DNA of 60,000 nucleotides, taken from Apostichopus japonicus. Lineage: Eukaryota > Echinodermata > Holothuroidea > Aspidochirotida > Stichopodidae. This document shows, one piece after another, positions 49,665 through 60,000 of the stretch. Position numbers and translations under genes: made by a program. Position 1 is the first letter of the stretch. Every line of letters starts with the position of its first letter. The notes below the pieces were generated by a model, which worked only from the letters and a program-made list of their open reading frames with translations, was not told the origin of the DNA and ran no database searches. Location of the stretch: assembly GCF_037975245.1 (NCBI RefSeq), contig NC_092562.1, positions 13,448,501 through 13,508,500 on the forward strand, in the 5' to 3' direction.

Positions 49665-52600
49665 TACCATCATCAACACAGCAATCGTTTCTTGACGAGG
49701 ATAAATATTACTGTCTTTTTCCAGATCCTCTACGTCATGAGAAATCCTAAGGATACCTTAGCGTCCTTGAGCCGGTTTATTCTTGCACCCATGGGTCCAG
49801 TTAAAGACCAGAGGATGTGGAAGTTTTTCTTCAATATGTTCTTGTCCGGCGAGAGTAAGTTTCAGAATAAAAGACCATGCGATGTGGCCTGCTGTATTAA
49901 TGGTCGGTCGTTCTAGCTCCATCAAGTTCAAATGTGTCACGTGACTTTGTATCCATAGAAACCCCTATGTTGTACTAGTATATACTGTGCCAAGGCAACC
50001 TACACTTCGATTTCGTCGTGTTTCTACAACCTTGTCTACCAAATAATTAGCCCTGAAAGGGTCTTCACCTCCGACTATATGGAAGTAATATAATCGTAAA
50101 CAGTCCATATCATTATTATTTTATTAGTTGTGTTGAATTCTTTCAGCCTGAAAGTAGCGTTGTTCAAGGGCGTAGGAACCGGGGGGCTGGGGGCGCCAGC
50201 CCCCCCCCCCCAGTGAAAATGTGGAGGGGCGGAAGTATCATTCCGCCCCCCGGTTCGCAAGTCAGAAAACCCCTTTTTCATTTCCAAATGAGAAAAAAAA
50301 TCTCATTTGGAGCACCAAATTGCATCTAAGGCCAGGTGAAAATACAAAATTAAGTTTACAAAATGGAGTGGGTGTTGAAGTGTGCTATATTGCACCAAAC
50401 TGCATCTGAGGCCACCTGGAAATGCAAAAAAGTCCAAAGGGGAGGGGGACACCCCCTCCCCTTAGACCCCTCCCCCAGGCCGGGCATCAGTCTTCAGCCC
50501 CCCATTCAAAAGTACCTTCCTACGCCACTGGCGTTGTTATAACCTCTGAAACACTCTTACAGGTTCCGAAGACAACATTGTTAATGGAAGAGCCCCTTTA
50601 TTTCCACGAATAAATTCTTTTTCATTTTTAACAGTTAACTCGTACCGTTTAACAGTTACTTACTTAGCGGACATATTGTCTAATAAGTACCACTCAAACT
50701 AAAAACATATATCATTTTCCAAATATGTATGTATCAATGCAAGAACCCCTCCCCCCCCCCCCTCCCCCTTACAAAAGAAATTAAAGAAAGTACGAATGAA
50801 AACCTAATATACAGATATTTAAATTCGGGAACACTATATAAGGATCCTATCTAGGTAACTAACTTGTAGTACTTCGTAGCCAACTTCTTCGTTCAGGTTA
50901 GCGTCCGACCGTATATGGGTTCATCATATATTACAATGGTTACACTGGCACTACTTACAGTGAAAACTAAGACAAAATAATTTCCAATTTCCACTTGTGT
51001 GTCAAATTATAAAGTGAATCTGAAATATATGATTCCATCATTAATTGTGTCATACCAAAAAAAAAAACACCCCATATAGAGTTCAATACGATAACTCAGC
51101 GAATTTGTAATATAAAGAGTCAGCTGCAAAATTCACAGAACTAAGCTATAACCTGGTTTTGAATTTTTGAGCAACGTGGGCCTACCTACCTTATGTATAA
51201 TTCATAAGTACTCTAGTCCATCACGTGACTAGCAACTGACAATATTTTCAACATTATAGAGTGCACCACCTCCGCCGCATACTGTAAATTATACTATGTA
51301 TGTTGTGAAAATAATAAAAGCTTGATCATTTTCAACAAAATTAAGGGAAATGATTTTAGGTCTACAGACGTTATATGAAATTTCTTGAAAATACATGTGC
51401 TTTGTAAGTTGCCGCAAGAATTGCAACATTTCGCATTTAAACATCCTTAATTAAAAGCGTCCCTTCTCCTCCCCTTATGCCCCCCCCCCCTAGGGCCAAC
51501 GGCACATAACTTCAACAAATCAAACCAAACCTAAACACATTTTTGTGCGTGCATAATGTGGGCTCTATACCCTAAAACTTTTGCTGTGTAAATAACGAGA
51601 TGTGTCACATTTAAGATCTAAAAGCATGTTGGCATGCAGGTCAAATTTCTTGAACATTAAATGTTCTCTGTATACGTTGCAAAAGATCGCACTATTTCGA
51701 ATTTCTCATAGTGAAGAGGGAAGGGGAATGGGAAGCCCCTCCAATTACACCCATCCCCAGGGACGCCAGCCCATAAGTTCAAATCTTACCCCTCCCTAAT
51801 TGTCCATAACTGTCTGTTGTATATTGTCGCCGATTACTTTTCTAAGAAAGTTTAACTTTTTGTTATTTAAAAGGTACTTAAAAGAGTGCAATAATGTTTC
51901 CCTTTTAGTGAGTCACGGAAGTTGGTTCGACCACGTACATACCTACTGGACACATAGAGAACAAGAGAATGTTTTCTTCACCTCATACGAAAAGCTAAAG
52001 CTGGTGAGTTGACATTGATTTATCAAGATCGAATTTTCGAAATTAATTAAAGGCTGTATAATTCTAAAGGAGAAGCAAGCCCACCCCCCCCCCCTCCCCC
52101 CCATCATCTTACCCATTTATATCAGAGATGCTTACGATGAAAAATCTTCCACTCACTAGCACACATTGAAAGTTATCTAGGTATTTGTTAAACTAATGCG
52201 CTGTAGAATTTCATAGGTCTAAGCTATATCTGCCGTTAGTTTCCGAGTTGCGTATTCTGTACCAAATCCCTGCGGTGTTCTTTTGTTGTTGTTTGTTTTA
52301 ACTCTATCACAAAACGCGATTTGTAAGTTAAATGTTTCCGGTGTTCATATTGGAAATTGTGAAACTTTTTTTAAGACAAAACTATTGTAAACTGTTAATT
52401 AATTGTTAGTTCATTTTAGTTAATAAATTGAAATCCATATATCATGTCATGTCCCTTATTCAAGATGTGGTTGATTGAATGATACCTATTTTGACTGGCC
52501 AATTTTACCCGTGCTAACGTCTATGATGTTATCGTGGCAGAGGTTCCTCAAAAACTTTTCTATCCTATCACAATGTTCTTGTTGATTACAAACCGGACGG

Positions 52601-55600
52601 ACGGCAGTATCAAAAAGAATATGTTGTGTGAATAAAGTCATCGTTTGAAATCAGTTGTGTTATTTACGTGATCCGTATATGTTTCATATATAAACTTCAC
52701 ACGTTATCTTCGCTGATGAATACAGGATTTTCAGTCCGTCGCTAGACCACTGTCAAAGTTTCTTCTTGGTGAAGAACTAGACGAGGATTCTCTCAGGCGG
52801 TTAGAGGAGAATGCAAGTATGAAAGGGATGAAGAAAAGTTATGACGATATAGAGAAACAGAGAGCCGATGGTGTCATGATTACAAAGGCTATGGGGCGGA
52901 GTTCTTTTATACAGAAAGGTATGAAATGTGAAATGTATTACATTCTTGTTATTGTTGTTGACAAAATATCGTTATGTATCATATAGCTACGTCGATTTAT
53001 TAACGTCAATGTCCAGATATTCAGTGTTAAAGGTATATTTTTATTTCTCTTAAATTAATATAGGTCCCCGGTTCCCGGGGAGACATAAGGTCCCCGGTTC
53101 GAGTCACTCCCAGATTAATGTATGTCGTCCAGTTGGACGTTAAATATGAATGTAAGAGACTGACTTCGGTCAGCTTGCGGCTTTGATAAGCCAATGAGGC
53201 TTCTTCGCGAGTTCCTGCTTGCAGGAGGATCTAATAAACATACATAATACAAACATATAACAGGTGCGTATCCAGGGGGGGGCGTTGGGGGCGCGCGCCC
53301 CCCGGGTAAGAAAAAGAGGAGAGAAAAAAAAGAGAAGAAAAAAGGAAAAAAAGAGGGGAAAAAAGAGGAGGAGGAGAGGAAGGAAGGGAAAAGAAAAAGA
53401 AAAAAAGAGAGAAAAAGGAGAAAAGGAGGGAGTAAAAGAAAAACGCGAAGACACCGGGAAGAGAAAGAGGAACAGTGACATCATTACATTGAAGGGTAGC
53501 CAGTGACGGATCAATGATTTCGTAAAAGTGTGACTCACCCTACCCCTTACACCGACAACTCCATTTTTTGACGTTTCCATTTTCCTCTCTCACTAATGAT
53601 CTATATATACATACTATATATGGTCTATCAAAACGCGTGTGTAGAATTGTGCTATGAAACCAACTGTGGCTGGTCTCGAACTCGACCGTGTCGTCGGGGA
53701 GCATGACGCATTTTGGAATGGGGGCGACCGCCCGCCCCCCCCCCCCATTCAGCATTTTGTTTTAAATGATATCGCTAAGTAATTTCAAAATAGAAAGGGC
53801 TTAGAGGCAACTTACAAGGCCTGGGAAGTATCATTTCCAGCGATCTGGGAGACATTTTCGGCCAAAATTTGCTTGTACGCTTCGCGCTAACAAATGGTCC
53901 TGGGTAGTGCCATTTCCAGCGATCTGGGAGTCATTTTCGGCCAAAATTTTCTTGTACGCTTCGCGCCAACCTATCGTGGCGCTACGCTTAGATAATTTGC
54001 CTACAGGCTTCGCCCCTCCCTTGGCAAATTCCTCGCTACGCGCCTGTTCGAATTTGTAACGCAAACAGCAGATATCACATCATATCAGTGAGCATGAAAA
54101 TGGCGTTCCAGGATGAAAAGCCTCAAAACTGTCCGACTTGCCTGAAAAAATAACCAAAAATTTTCGCGCGCAGAGCGCGCATTCAACGTCTTCATGTCAA
54201 TATCATATAAGTAAGCATCGGTTATTACATCGCATGCCATCGTGTACCGTACGGTCCGTTCAAATTGCGCAGTACACCGCGGGATGCTAATGTAAACAAC
54301 GACATGTCTCATGTAGATGTATAAAAAGCATGGAGGTCCAATTATGTCAAAACTCTTTTTTAAATTAGTAATGGCGAATTAGGGGCTGCACCCCCGCCGC
54401 GCAGTGGCGGAACGTCCATACGGTCAGGGGGGCGGATGCCCCCCCCTCCCCCTGACGGACTCAAATGGACTGCTGGCGGCTTTTTCAGCTCTTTACCACT
54501 TTTTACTTATTCTAGATTGACTTTTTTATTGCGCTCTCATCTACTTATTGACATTTGTCACATTTTCTTGCTGTAATTTGGCGATGACACCTTATTCTTC
54601 GTTTATCTGCATATTAGCCAGGCCCGGAAAGGGTCATTTTCGGCGATCTAGGGAGTATCTTTACTCAAAAATTTTCTGTACGCTACGCGCCAACCAGTGG
54701 TGGCGCTCCGCTTAGATAGTGTCGAAAGCGCCCCAACAGACCATTCTCGCCACTCCTGACCAATACCCCTTGCTCCGCCACTGCCGCCGCGCCTCCCACG
54801 CCTATGTGTGAAGTGTTCGGTTTCGGAAATATCTGCTATTTTTTCATTTCCTTTATAATAGCCGTTATAACAGATTTTAATATTTCTACATCAATAAATT
54901 AACTGTGTCGGAATTTTAGAAAATTTCTGACCAACATTCTGCATCACACTTCCCTCTACTCGTGCAATTTTGACCGGTCTGTTAGAGGTTGAAGGAAGTT
55001 TTTCTATATTGGTTGTCCATAGATGAAATTTTGTACAACATTATGGGTATGTTTTCAAGTGAGTTTATTCACGAGAAATGTGAATTTTCAAATTCTCAAC
55101 AAATATGGGGCTTAAAACCTTGAAAAGTGGGGCTGACGGGTATTGTGGGCCGCGAAGTAGAATCACCTACAAAAGCAAAGACCCACAACAGATGCGATCA
55201 GGTCGAACATGATGTGTGCCGGGTTGACAATCTCCAAAAAGGTTATGGATGGAAAAAAAACTATTAGGAAATACTTGGTTCTCAGGCAAAAAGTGTACAT
55301 CTGGTTGGTCATTTCAAGCCCGAGAAGTGCCGTTTCCGGTGATCTGGAGGGTTTCAAAACAAGAAATTTTCTTGTACGCTGCGCGCCAACCGATGGTGGC
55401 GCTCCGCTTAGATAGTAATTCGCGCCCCCCGGGTTTGAAAATCCTGGATACGCGCCTGTATAAGGATGTTACTTGTGTGTGAAATCAGTTCGCATGCAGG
55501 GGACAACTATATGTGAATGTTTCCCATTTCAACTTTATATTAAGAAATGCAGATACACTACGTAACCAAGATGGAATAGCAACTGCAATATACGTCTTCT

Positions 55601-56333
55601 TCAACCATGAGTTTTGATATGGTTGACGACGGTCCATGCGAATCATCAGTGAACGTTGCCTACTGTGACGTCATGCTTTCGTCACTTATATCGGGTCACT
55701 GCTTTGTGAACTCAAACGATATGGCAACCGATGGGATCCCGTAGGTTACTAGACAGGGGAAGGGGTGGAGGGGGTATTGATTGACTACTTTCAAATCCTT
55801 TTTCAACTATCACTTGTGCGCATGATCATAGCGCATGATCAACCATATGCATAGCGGAATTGAATTTAGTCGTATCAGTCCGCATCTGTAAAGTTTTGTA
55901 TATACTGATGCGCATATATACGGTGCAAAAGTGTTAAGTGCACACGTTAACGTATGAAAGAATACAAATGATATATATATATATATGTATCGAAATGCGT
56001 ATAAAATGGATGTGTGTAAAACTTCAATACCTATAATAGGCCTATGAATGAGTGTGTATAGGAATTCATATGCTTGCATAGGCTATGGATATGCGTATGA
56101 ATGGTCGGTATGCATGGGTGTAACCCTTGCATGCAATCATCAACATGGGTGACAACACTGAGTTCAAATGTAAAATCTCAAACTTGTTGTATTTGTTTTC
56201 GTTCTGTCTTTTAATTCAAGGTGTCATTGGATCCTGGAAGAATGTCTTCTCGGTTGCAGAGAACGAGTTGTTTGATGAGGTTTGCCAGGAAAATATGGCG
56301 GACTGGGAGTTTAAGCCTGTTTACGAGGGATAA
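46208..56333 (+). CDS. Cytosolic sulfotransferase, copy B (complete, six exons)
   Basis: Sulfonates small acceptors using PAPS in the cytosol; the substrate cannot be told. Exons 46208-46421, 48742-48968, 49725-49854, 51909-52003, 52726-52918 and 56221-56333 (TAA 56331-56333) join in phase to 323 residues, slightly longer than typical SULTs. The start ATG (AAAATGG) is followed by the usual N-terminal layout: YEGVRFSGF, then RDDDIFITTYPKSG and GTHW (PAPS 5'-phosphosulfate loop). Then come the catalytic His in THLPW, RNPKDTLASLSR, GSWFDHV and QKGVIGSWK. The RKG Arg is Gln, and GDWK is GSWK. All splice sites are GT/AG. It converges on NDUFA7. Copy A differs by few residues. Confidence 0.93.
46498..46556 (+). 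repeat. (TA)n microsatellite
   Basis: TA dinucleotide run in intron 1 abutting the palindromic element at 46558. Confidence 0.95.
46558..46731. mobile_element. Hairpin-forming insertion with perfect 32-bp inverted ends
   Basis: Arms 46558-46589 and 46700-46731 are exact inverted copies (GGGTTAATCAACGGTC...). The interior is GC-rich (GAGGGCGGAGCGTAGCGGAG). A related piece (CGTGCGTTACTCACAGGATTAAC) is at about 47164-47186. Confidence 0.8.
46732..47440. other. SULT B intron 1, left part
   Basis: AT-rich DNA with a (TA)n run at about 47255-47298. It has no visible counterpart in copy A because that side is outside the window. No gene. Confidence 0.5.
47441..48680 (+). pseudogene. Decayed LINE in SULT B intron 1 (uninterrupted copy)
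   Basis: Starts with a fragment reading DDYIQNSDIDTVWSSFTDF (about 47510), then KPFWRYIKP, IEKLLKELKIHKATGP and RSCETQLAVLV (about 48398) in shifting frames. This is the order of a CR1/L2/Jockey-type reverse transcriptase ORF. It matches copy A but has neither the gypsy nor the array insertion. Confidence 0.65.
48742..48968 (+). CDS. SULT copy B exon 2
   Basis: 227 bases, acceptor ATATCAG, donor GTAAGT. THLPW catalytic block. Confidence 0.92.
49235..49670 (+). repeat. (TCA)n / (ATC)n microsatellite, copy B
   Basis: Same intron 2 repeat as copy A but longer, with extra CGTCATCATCACCACC interruptions. The final pure run spans about 49577-49662. Confidence 0.95.
49725..49854 (+). CDS. SULT copy B exon 3
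   Basis: 130 bases, acceptor TTTTTCCAG, donor GTAAGT. RNPKDTLASLSRF block. Confidence 0.92.
50165..50530 (+). mobile_element. 360-bp MITE family, copy 4, in SULT B intron 3
   Basis: CAAGGGCGTAGGAACC to CTTCCTACGCCACTG. Perfect 8-bp duplication GCGTTGTT (50157-50164 and 50531-50538). The empty site with one GCGTTGTT is in copy A at 9255-9262. Confidence 0.97.
50531..51908 (+). other. SULT B intron 3, rest
   Basis: Aligns to the copy A intron. Poly-C tracts near 50749-50766 and 51480-51491. No gene. Confidence 0.75.
51909..52003 (+). CDS. SULT copy B exon 4
   Basis: 95 bases, acceptor CTTTTAG, donor GTGAGT. GSWFDHV and YEKLKL. Confidence 0.92.
52726..52918 (+). CDS. SULT copy B exon 5
   Basis: 193 bases, acceptor AATACAG, donor GTATGA. 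Ends FIQK plus one base of Gly. Confidence 0.9.
53060..53255 (+). repeat. SINE-like sequence in SULT B intron 5
   Basis: Contains CCCCGGTTCGAGTCACTCC (B-box GGTTCGAGTC near 53096-53105), GACGTTAAA at 53137-53145, and an A-rich tail with AATAAACATACATAATACAAA. Absent from copy A. The 5' end is unclear. Confidence 0.5.
53261..55458. mobile_element. 2.2-kb composite element with CAGGYGCGTATCCAGG ends, second copy
   Basis: Starts CAGGTGCGTATCCAGG and ends CCTGGATACGCGCCTG, with 5-bp flanks TATAA (53256-53260 and 55459-55463). Same internal order as 43479-45866 (purine tract, poly-C, cores at 53873, 53952, 54677 and 55373). Absent from copy A. An unrelated MITE is nested at 54402. Confidence 0.83.
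54402..54783. mobile_element. hAT-like MITE with CAGTGGCGGA ends, nested
   Basis: CAGTGGCGGAACG to TGCTCCGCCACTG. Perfect 8-bp duplication CCGCCGCG at 54394-54401 and 54784-54791. Contains the 45-bp core at about 54677-54721. 382 bp. Confidence 0.92.
55459..56220 (+). other. SULT B intron 5, right part
   Basis: Aligns with 12351-13071 of copy A. No gene or element. Confidence 0.75.
56221..56333 (+). CDS. SULT copy B exon 6 (C-terminus)
   Basis: Acceptor TTAATTCAAG, stop TAA 56331-56333. GVIGSWKNVFSVAEN and tail FKPVYEG. Confidence 0.92.
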
Positions 56334-57692
56334 TGATGTTGATGGTAGTTGTTTCCGATCGTGTATATACAACTTGACAACATTTCGAGCAACCAGTCTC
56401 ACGTGCGCAGTTTACTAGGAAGGCTACTTATTGGTATAATAAGATGTTGTCTTGTTTTATTGACAGACGAAATAAATGTAGCACGTCATCGAAAAACAGG
56501 TGGTGGGCAGATATCTCTATTAGTGTTGATCGTTTGATCATTTTGACATATAAACATGATAAGTATGATGTATCACAACTTTGTAAAGCATATATAGTGT
56601 TTGAATGCTAACATTTGTGAAACAATGGATGAACACAACACATATGACCGCACTGAGGAGCCAACGGCATCAAACGGTCTAGCTTTAACTAAGGCAAAAT
56701 TCCAGACATTTAACAAGCTACGATATTCCTGAGCAGTAGGCTTATATATGTTTATACTCCAAACTACGTTAGAGACATAAATGAGACAATAAACACAAAT
56801 GGAGGAGATATGGAGTGGAAGAGAGTGTGTACCTGTCATCAACCACCTTCAACACGAACTTCTTCAGACAGTTTCTGCTGAAACTCCTTTCAACTTTCAA
56901 ATTCAATTCAAACTCCAGGAGATTCTGATACCAACGTGCACACCATCTCTTAGAAGAGAGTATTTATTCTAGCGACTTGATCGTATCAGGAGGGAAATGG
57001 TATAACAGTTAGGCTGTGCTTCTTTCAATTATTCTTTAATTGTAGTAGAGTGAAGTCTTGCTCACACTTGTTCAACCCTAATGACAATGTGGTCAGACCC
57101 AAGGTCAGATCAGGGGACCAGAGAAGTAATGGATAAAGAGTAAACTATATACTCATATGGCAGACTTCAAAAGGGCACCACCCCCCCCCCCCCCCCCAGT
57201 GACATCATTATTTCCATGGCCTGACCTGCTTCCTAAAGCCACTGGTCACACTGTCTGGATCCCTATAAATTAATTCTTACATTGCAATATTTTTTTACTT
57301 CAATCTATGAACAAGACTCACAAGAGTAAAGTAACAAACTTGAAAGTTTAAGGAAAAAAAGAAGCAGTTCACACTTAAAAACAAACACAAACACAGCAAC
57401 ATTGATACCTATTTATAGCAGCACTTTTTATTAAATCTTATATTATTCACAACAATAGAAAAAAAATCTTTCTCTATTCACCACAGTCATTCAGATATTT
57501 TTTGCACACAAAACTCATACAGTAGTGCTTTCAGTTTTGCACAGACAAATTTCATGACTTCTAGGTAGGCTCTTTTAGTTTTTCCCTATAGAGAAAATGA
57601 GGGAAGCTGTTTTGAAGGAGATACCGTTTCATGAGCCATTGGGTTTATTAGGATAATGATGTTCCTTCGAACAGCATCCAGTTGGGTTTTTC
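56334..57692. other. Convergent 3' region between SULT B and NDUFA7
   Basis: Should hold both 3' UTRs. Poly-C run at 57180-57197. Aligns with 15022-16401 of copy A. Confidence 0.6.
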
Positions 57693-57786
57693 TCACAAGT
57701 AAGGTTCATCTGTGGATAATTTCCACTGCCTCATACTGCCGGGGGTTACTGGTTTTCTTCCTTCACTTGCAACGGCATCCGATTCA
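57693..57786 (-). CDS. NDUFA7: NDUFA7 last exon
   Basis: 94 bases, acceptor TCCTCCAG, stop TGA at 57695-57693. [16 protein letters not shown] to DEPYL. Confidence 0.92.
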
Positions 57787-60000
57787 CTGGAGGAATGAAA
57801 TAATAGATAAAACGATGTCATTATTCTATAAATAAGTGGTGATCCTTCAATAAATAAGAATGGGAAAAATTCTTCATTTCAGGTAATTTCAGGTACATGT
57901 ATACTAAAAACAATCTACATAGTTGATATACAAAGCAACAGAAAATGAAAAAATGCCTCAAATAGAAAGGAACATCTTTTTGGGATGGAGAAAGTTAAAT
58001 GGACTGGAAAAGTCAGCTACAAGTGACATAGTTTGTCTTACAGGACAGAGATGCTTCTGATGAAAATGTCTCTCCTTAAAAAGTGAAAACCACATCCAGA
58101 TAGCATGCTATCAGTTAGAAATTCAAAAAGTCCTTTTGCAGCCATTAACTTCTTCAAGCTTTCTTTAACTTTGTACAATATTCATACCTTCCTTCTTTGG
58201 AGGGTTCCTTTAACAATTTTGTCGGTGAGTAGACTACAGTAGGTGGTCCGACTTCTCTTCGGCCATCCCGAGCAAAGTAATAATTTGCTGCCAGCTTGTG
58301 AGACACTCCATCTGGTAAGTTTGGTTCTGGTATTGTCCTAGAAATTGCACAACATAAATAGCGACTTGAGAAATGTTAACTACAACTTGAACCGATAGAC
58401 AACTTGATCCGTCGGTGATAAACAGACAAGAATTTAGTTTACACCTTAGACCTCTGTATGCAATCTCAATTTCCTTATCTTTTGAAACTCAGATCAAGAG
58501 CTCTGGTTTGATTTCTGGTGTTCCACGTGGCATGTATTCACAAAATACTTAAATGAGAACATTACTTTCCAGTCCCTCCCCCCCCCTCCCCCAACCTCCA
58601 AAGAGATCTACAACGACAGTGTATTTTACACATCATTAGAGGCAATGACTCAAATACTTGACCTTCATTATTTCATTTTAAGAGGTCTTACAGCAAAAAG
58701 TTTTTCTAAATGACATGAACAAAAACAAAGATTATTGAGGCACTACGACAGGTTCCGTTGCCATCTGTATGTGCCTGAGGTGTGGAGGTGTGTTTACGTG
58801 ATACTCAATTATACGGTAAAGAAATACCAAGTACTGTCCCTATGGGCGTAACAAAATATAATTAACTAAAATTTGCAGTCATGTTGAACAGCTTGCAGTT
58901 TAATATGACTGTGTGAAATCACCTTTGTGGAATTTATGTTTCTCTTACAGTTATTGGTAAATATGTGGGATTATATTATTTTTTTATAGTAACTTTATAC
59001 TGAACCGTTTCCCCCTGGTCACATGACCCTGCCTCCCACCCCCCACCCCCCCCCACAAGCTCAATCTGGCCTTGCACATGATGTCAGTTCTGAGGGGTTT
59101 AAAGGCCTTTCAGGGACAATTTATCCAAAATAACATTCCAATATCTTATGCAAAATGGTCAAATTCAAACATGCATATATATATAGCAGTTTTTGTGCAC
59201 AGGGACCATAGTATTTTATGAGAGAACAATATCAGAGCCCTCAAAATTGCTACACAAAACTAAAGTTGATCATTAAATCATTCCCTGCATTTAGATAAGG
59301 GATCAAAGTCAATGACATTTTAGCTGTACAGTAGCTGTTCTGTCAAACAGTAAAATCCAAACCTTGAAAGAAAGAAGAATTCTTCAGCTGATCAACCTGC
59401 CATATACTGTATCTTCACACAACTTGGGTATATATTCCCACAATTTAGCAACACTTGGGAACTGGTTTATATGTTAGAAAATTTAACAGTCGTCTACAAA
59501 CCTTGAAGAAATGTCTGGCACAGTTCTGTTATTAAGTTTTGCTTGAAGATTTCTCTGTGAAATATGAAAATGATAAAATTAATAAAATCAGATTTTAAAA
59601 TAACACGTCTTTTAATTTTATAGTTGTTATGTAATTTAGTTCAATGATGGTTGATGAATAAGAATATATATGCTTGCAGCAGTTTTCTTCACATTATCTT
59701 AGTTTGATCAAATACTATGACGTTGAAATGACAAGAAAACTTGGGAAAACCCTCAGGGCCTATTTTCAGATTAAGGATATTGTTTTATCAAAGTTGAACT
59801 TGTATCACAGAAAATGGCAGCACAAGAAAATAGCAGACAGTTTCGATTAAATAAAAAAGAAATGAAAGATGAAATTCACCAAATATGTTAACTTTAAAGC
59901 CAACCACAAAAATACCTGTGTCCAGATGGCAATGTGGCTCTCACAACTACCAACTCCAATGGTTTTACAGTGAGACACACAGTTTATGCAGCGTCTAAGA
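57693..60000 (-). CDS. NDUFA7: NDUFA7, complex I accessory subunit (5' end outside or uncertain)
   Basis: Accessory subunit of mitochondrial NADH:ubiquinone oxidoreductase. Exons in reading order: uncertain 5' exon (59916 upward), 59502-59552, 58188-58337 and 57693-57786. The last three join in phase: [17 protein letters not shown], then [18 protein letters not shown] / [12 protein letters not shown], then [18 protein letters not shown] and TGA. The SHKL.NYY..RDGRRE..PP block and the terminal W-L-S-(x)2-PYL are diagnostic of this family. The total length visible fits the small size of the subunit (about 110 residues). All splice sites are GT/AG. The duplication to 16402-16495 copied only the last exon. 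Confidence 0.92.
57787..58187 (-). other. NDUFA7 last intron, containing the duplication breakpoint
   Basis: Similarity to copy A stops at about 58048 (…TACAGGACAG); beyond it the two loci are unrelated. Confidence 0.85.
58188..58337 (-). CDS. NDUFA7: NDUFA7 middle exon
   Basis: 150 bases, acceptor TTTCTAG, donor GTATGA. Carries the [20 protein letters not shown] block. Confidence 0.93.
58338..59501 (-). other. NDUFA7 intron
   Basis: Non-coding, with poly-C runs near 58577 and 59040. No repeat of the MITE families recognised. Confidence 0.7.
59502..59552 (-). CDS. NDUFA7: NDUFA7 upstream exon
   Basis: 51 bases reading [16 protein letters not shown], donor GTTTGTAG. The acceptor is either CAGAG (used here) or CAG two bases earlier; the choice depends on the phase of the preceding exon. 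Confidence 0.75.
59916..60000 (-). CDS. NDUFA7: Possible 5' exon of NDUFA7
   Basis: Donor ACACAG/GTATTT at 59916. One frame gives VRATLPSGH, which would join as SGHRNLQAKL and resembles the family's SGxDLQ.KL, but it has an in-frame TAA near 59984 and no ATG. The other frame is open to the edge ([13 protein letters not shown]) but has no family resemblance. The start is unresolved. Confidence 0.4.

Overview
This is a repeat-rich eukaryotic (animal) window with short exons and large TE-filled introns. The protein families point to a marine deuterostome invertebrate, most likely an echinoderm and possibly a sea cucumber. The evidence is a cytosolic sulfotransferase (SULT) gene pair, a secreted TIL + fibrinogen-related (FReP) gene and NDUFA7. 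The taxon is an inference from family content and repeat style; no search was run.

Layout. 1-4229 is the 3' half of a Ty3/gypsy element: RNase H, a DD35E integrase, an extra two-finger C2H2 ORF, and a 938-bp 3' LTR. It sits in intron 1 of SULT copy A. 4230-7850 is a decayed LINE interrupted at 4587-7126 by an array of about 400-bp units packed with nuclear-receptor-type half-sites. 7914-13184 holds SULT copy A exons 2-6. It is followed by a 1.8-kb solo-LTR-like insertion and then an orphan last exon of NDUFA7 on the minus strand (16402-16495). 16761-19871 is a composite hAT-like element whose end coincides with the duplication breakpoint. 24889-40147 is a broken FReP gene. Its introns and one exon carry MITEs, fold-back elements, a 4.6-kb element with TTAGTCGG subterminal repeats, and a roughly 5.4-kb element containing a 2.5-kb palindrome. 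40148-46207 is mostly MITE-type DNA. 46208-56333 is the complete six-exon SULT copy B. 57693-60000 is NDUFA7 on the minus strand, convergent with SULT B.

Relationship of the parts. The SULT A block (4230-16760) and the SULT B block (47594-58048) are a recent duplication. Coding exons are nearly identical, and most length differences are transposon insertions present on one side only, so each copy supplies the empty site of the other's insertions. The unit carries SULT plus only the last exon of NDUFA7, so the copy B side looks ancestral at the right edge. If the event was a plain tandem duplication, its unit is about 41-43 kb and a second FReP copy should lie left of this window.

Most DNA outside exons is hAT-like MITE material with CA(A/G)GGCG-type ends and 8-bp target duplications, fold-back repeats, and TA or TCA microsatellites. 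No rRNA, tRNA gene, CRISPR array or prokaryotic feature was seen.
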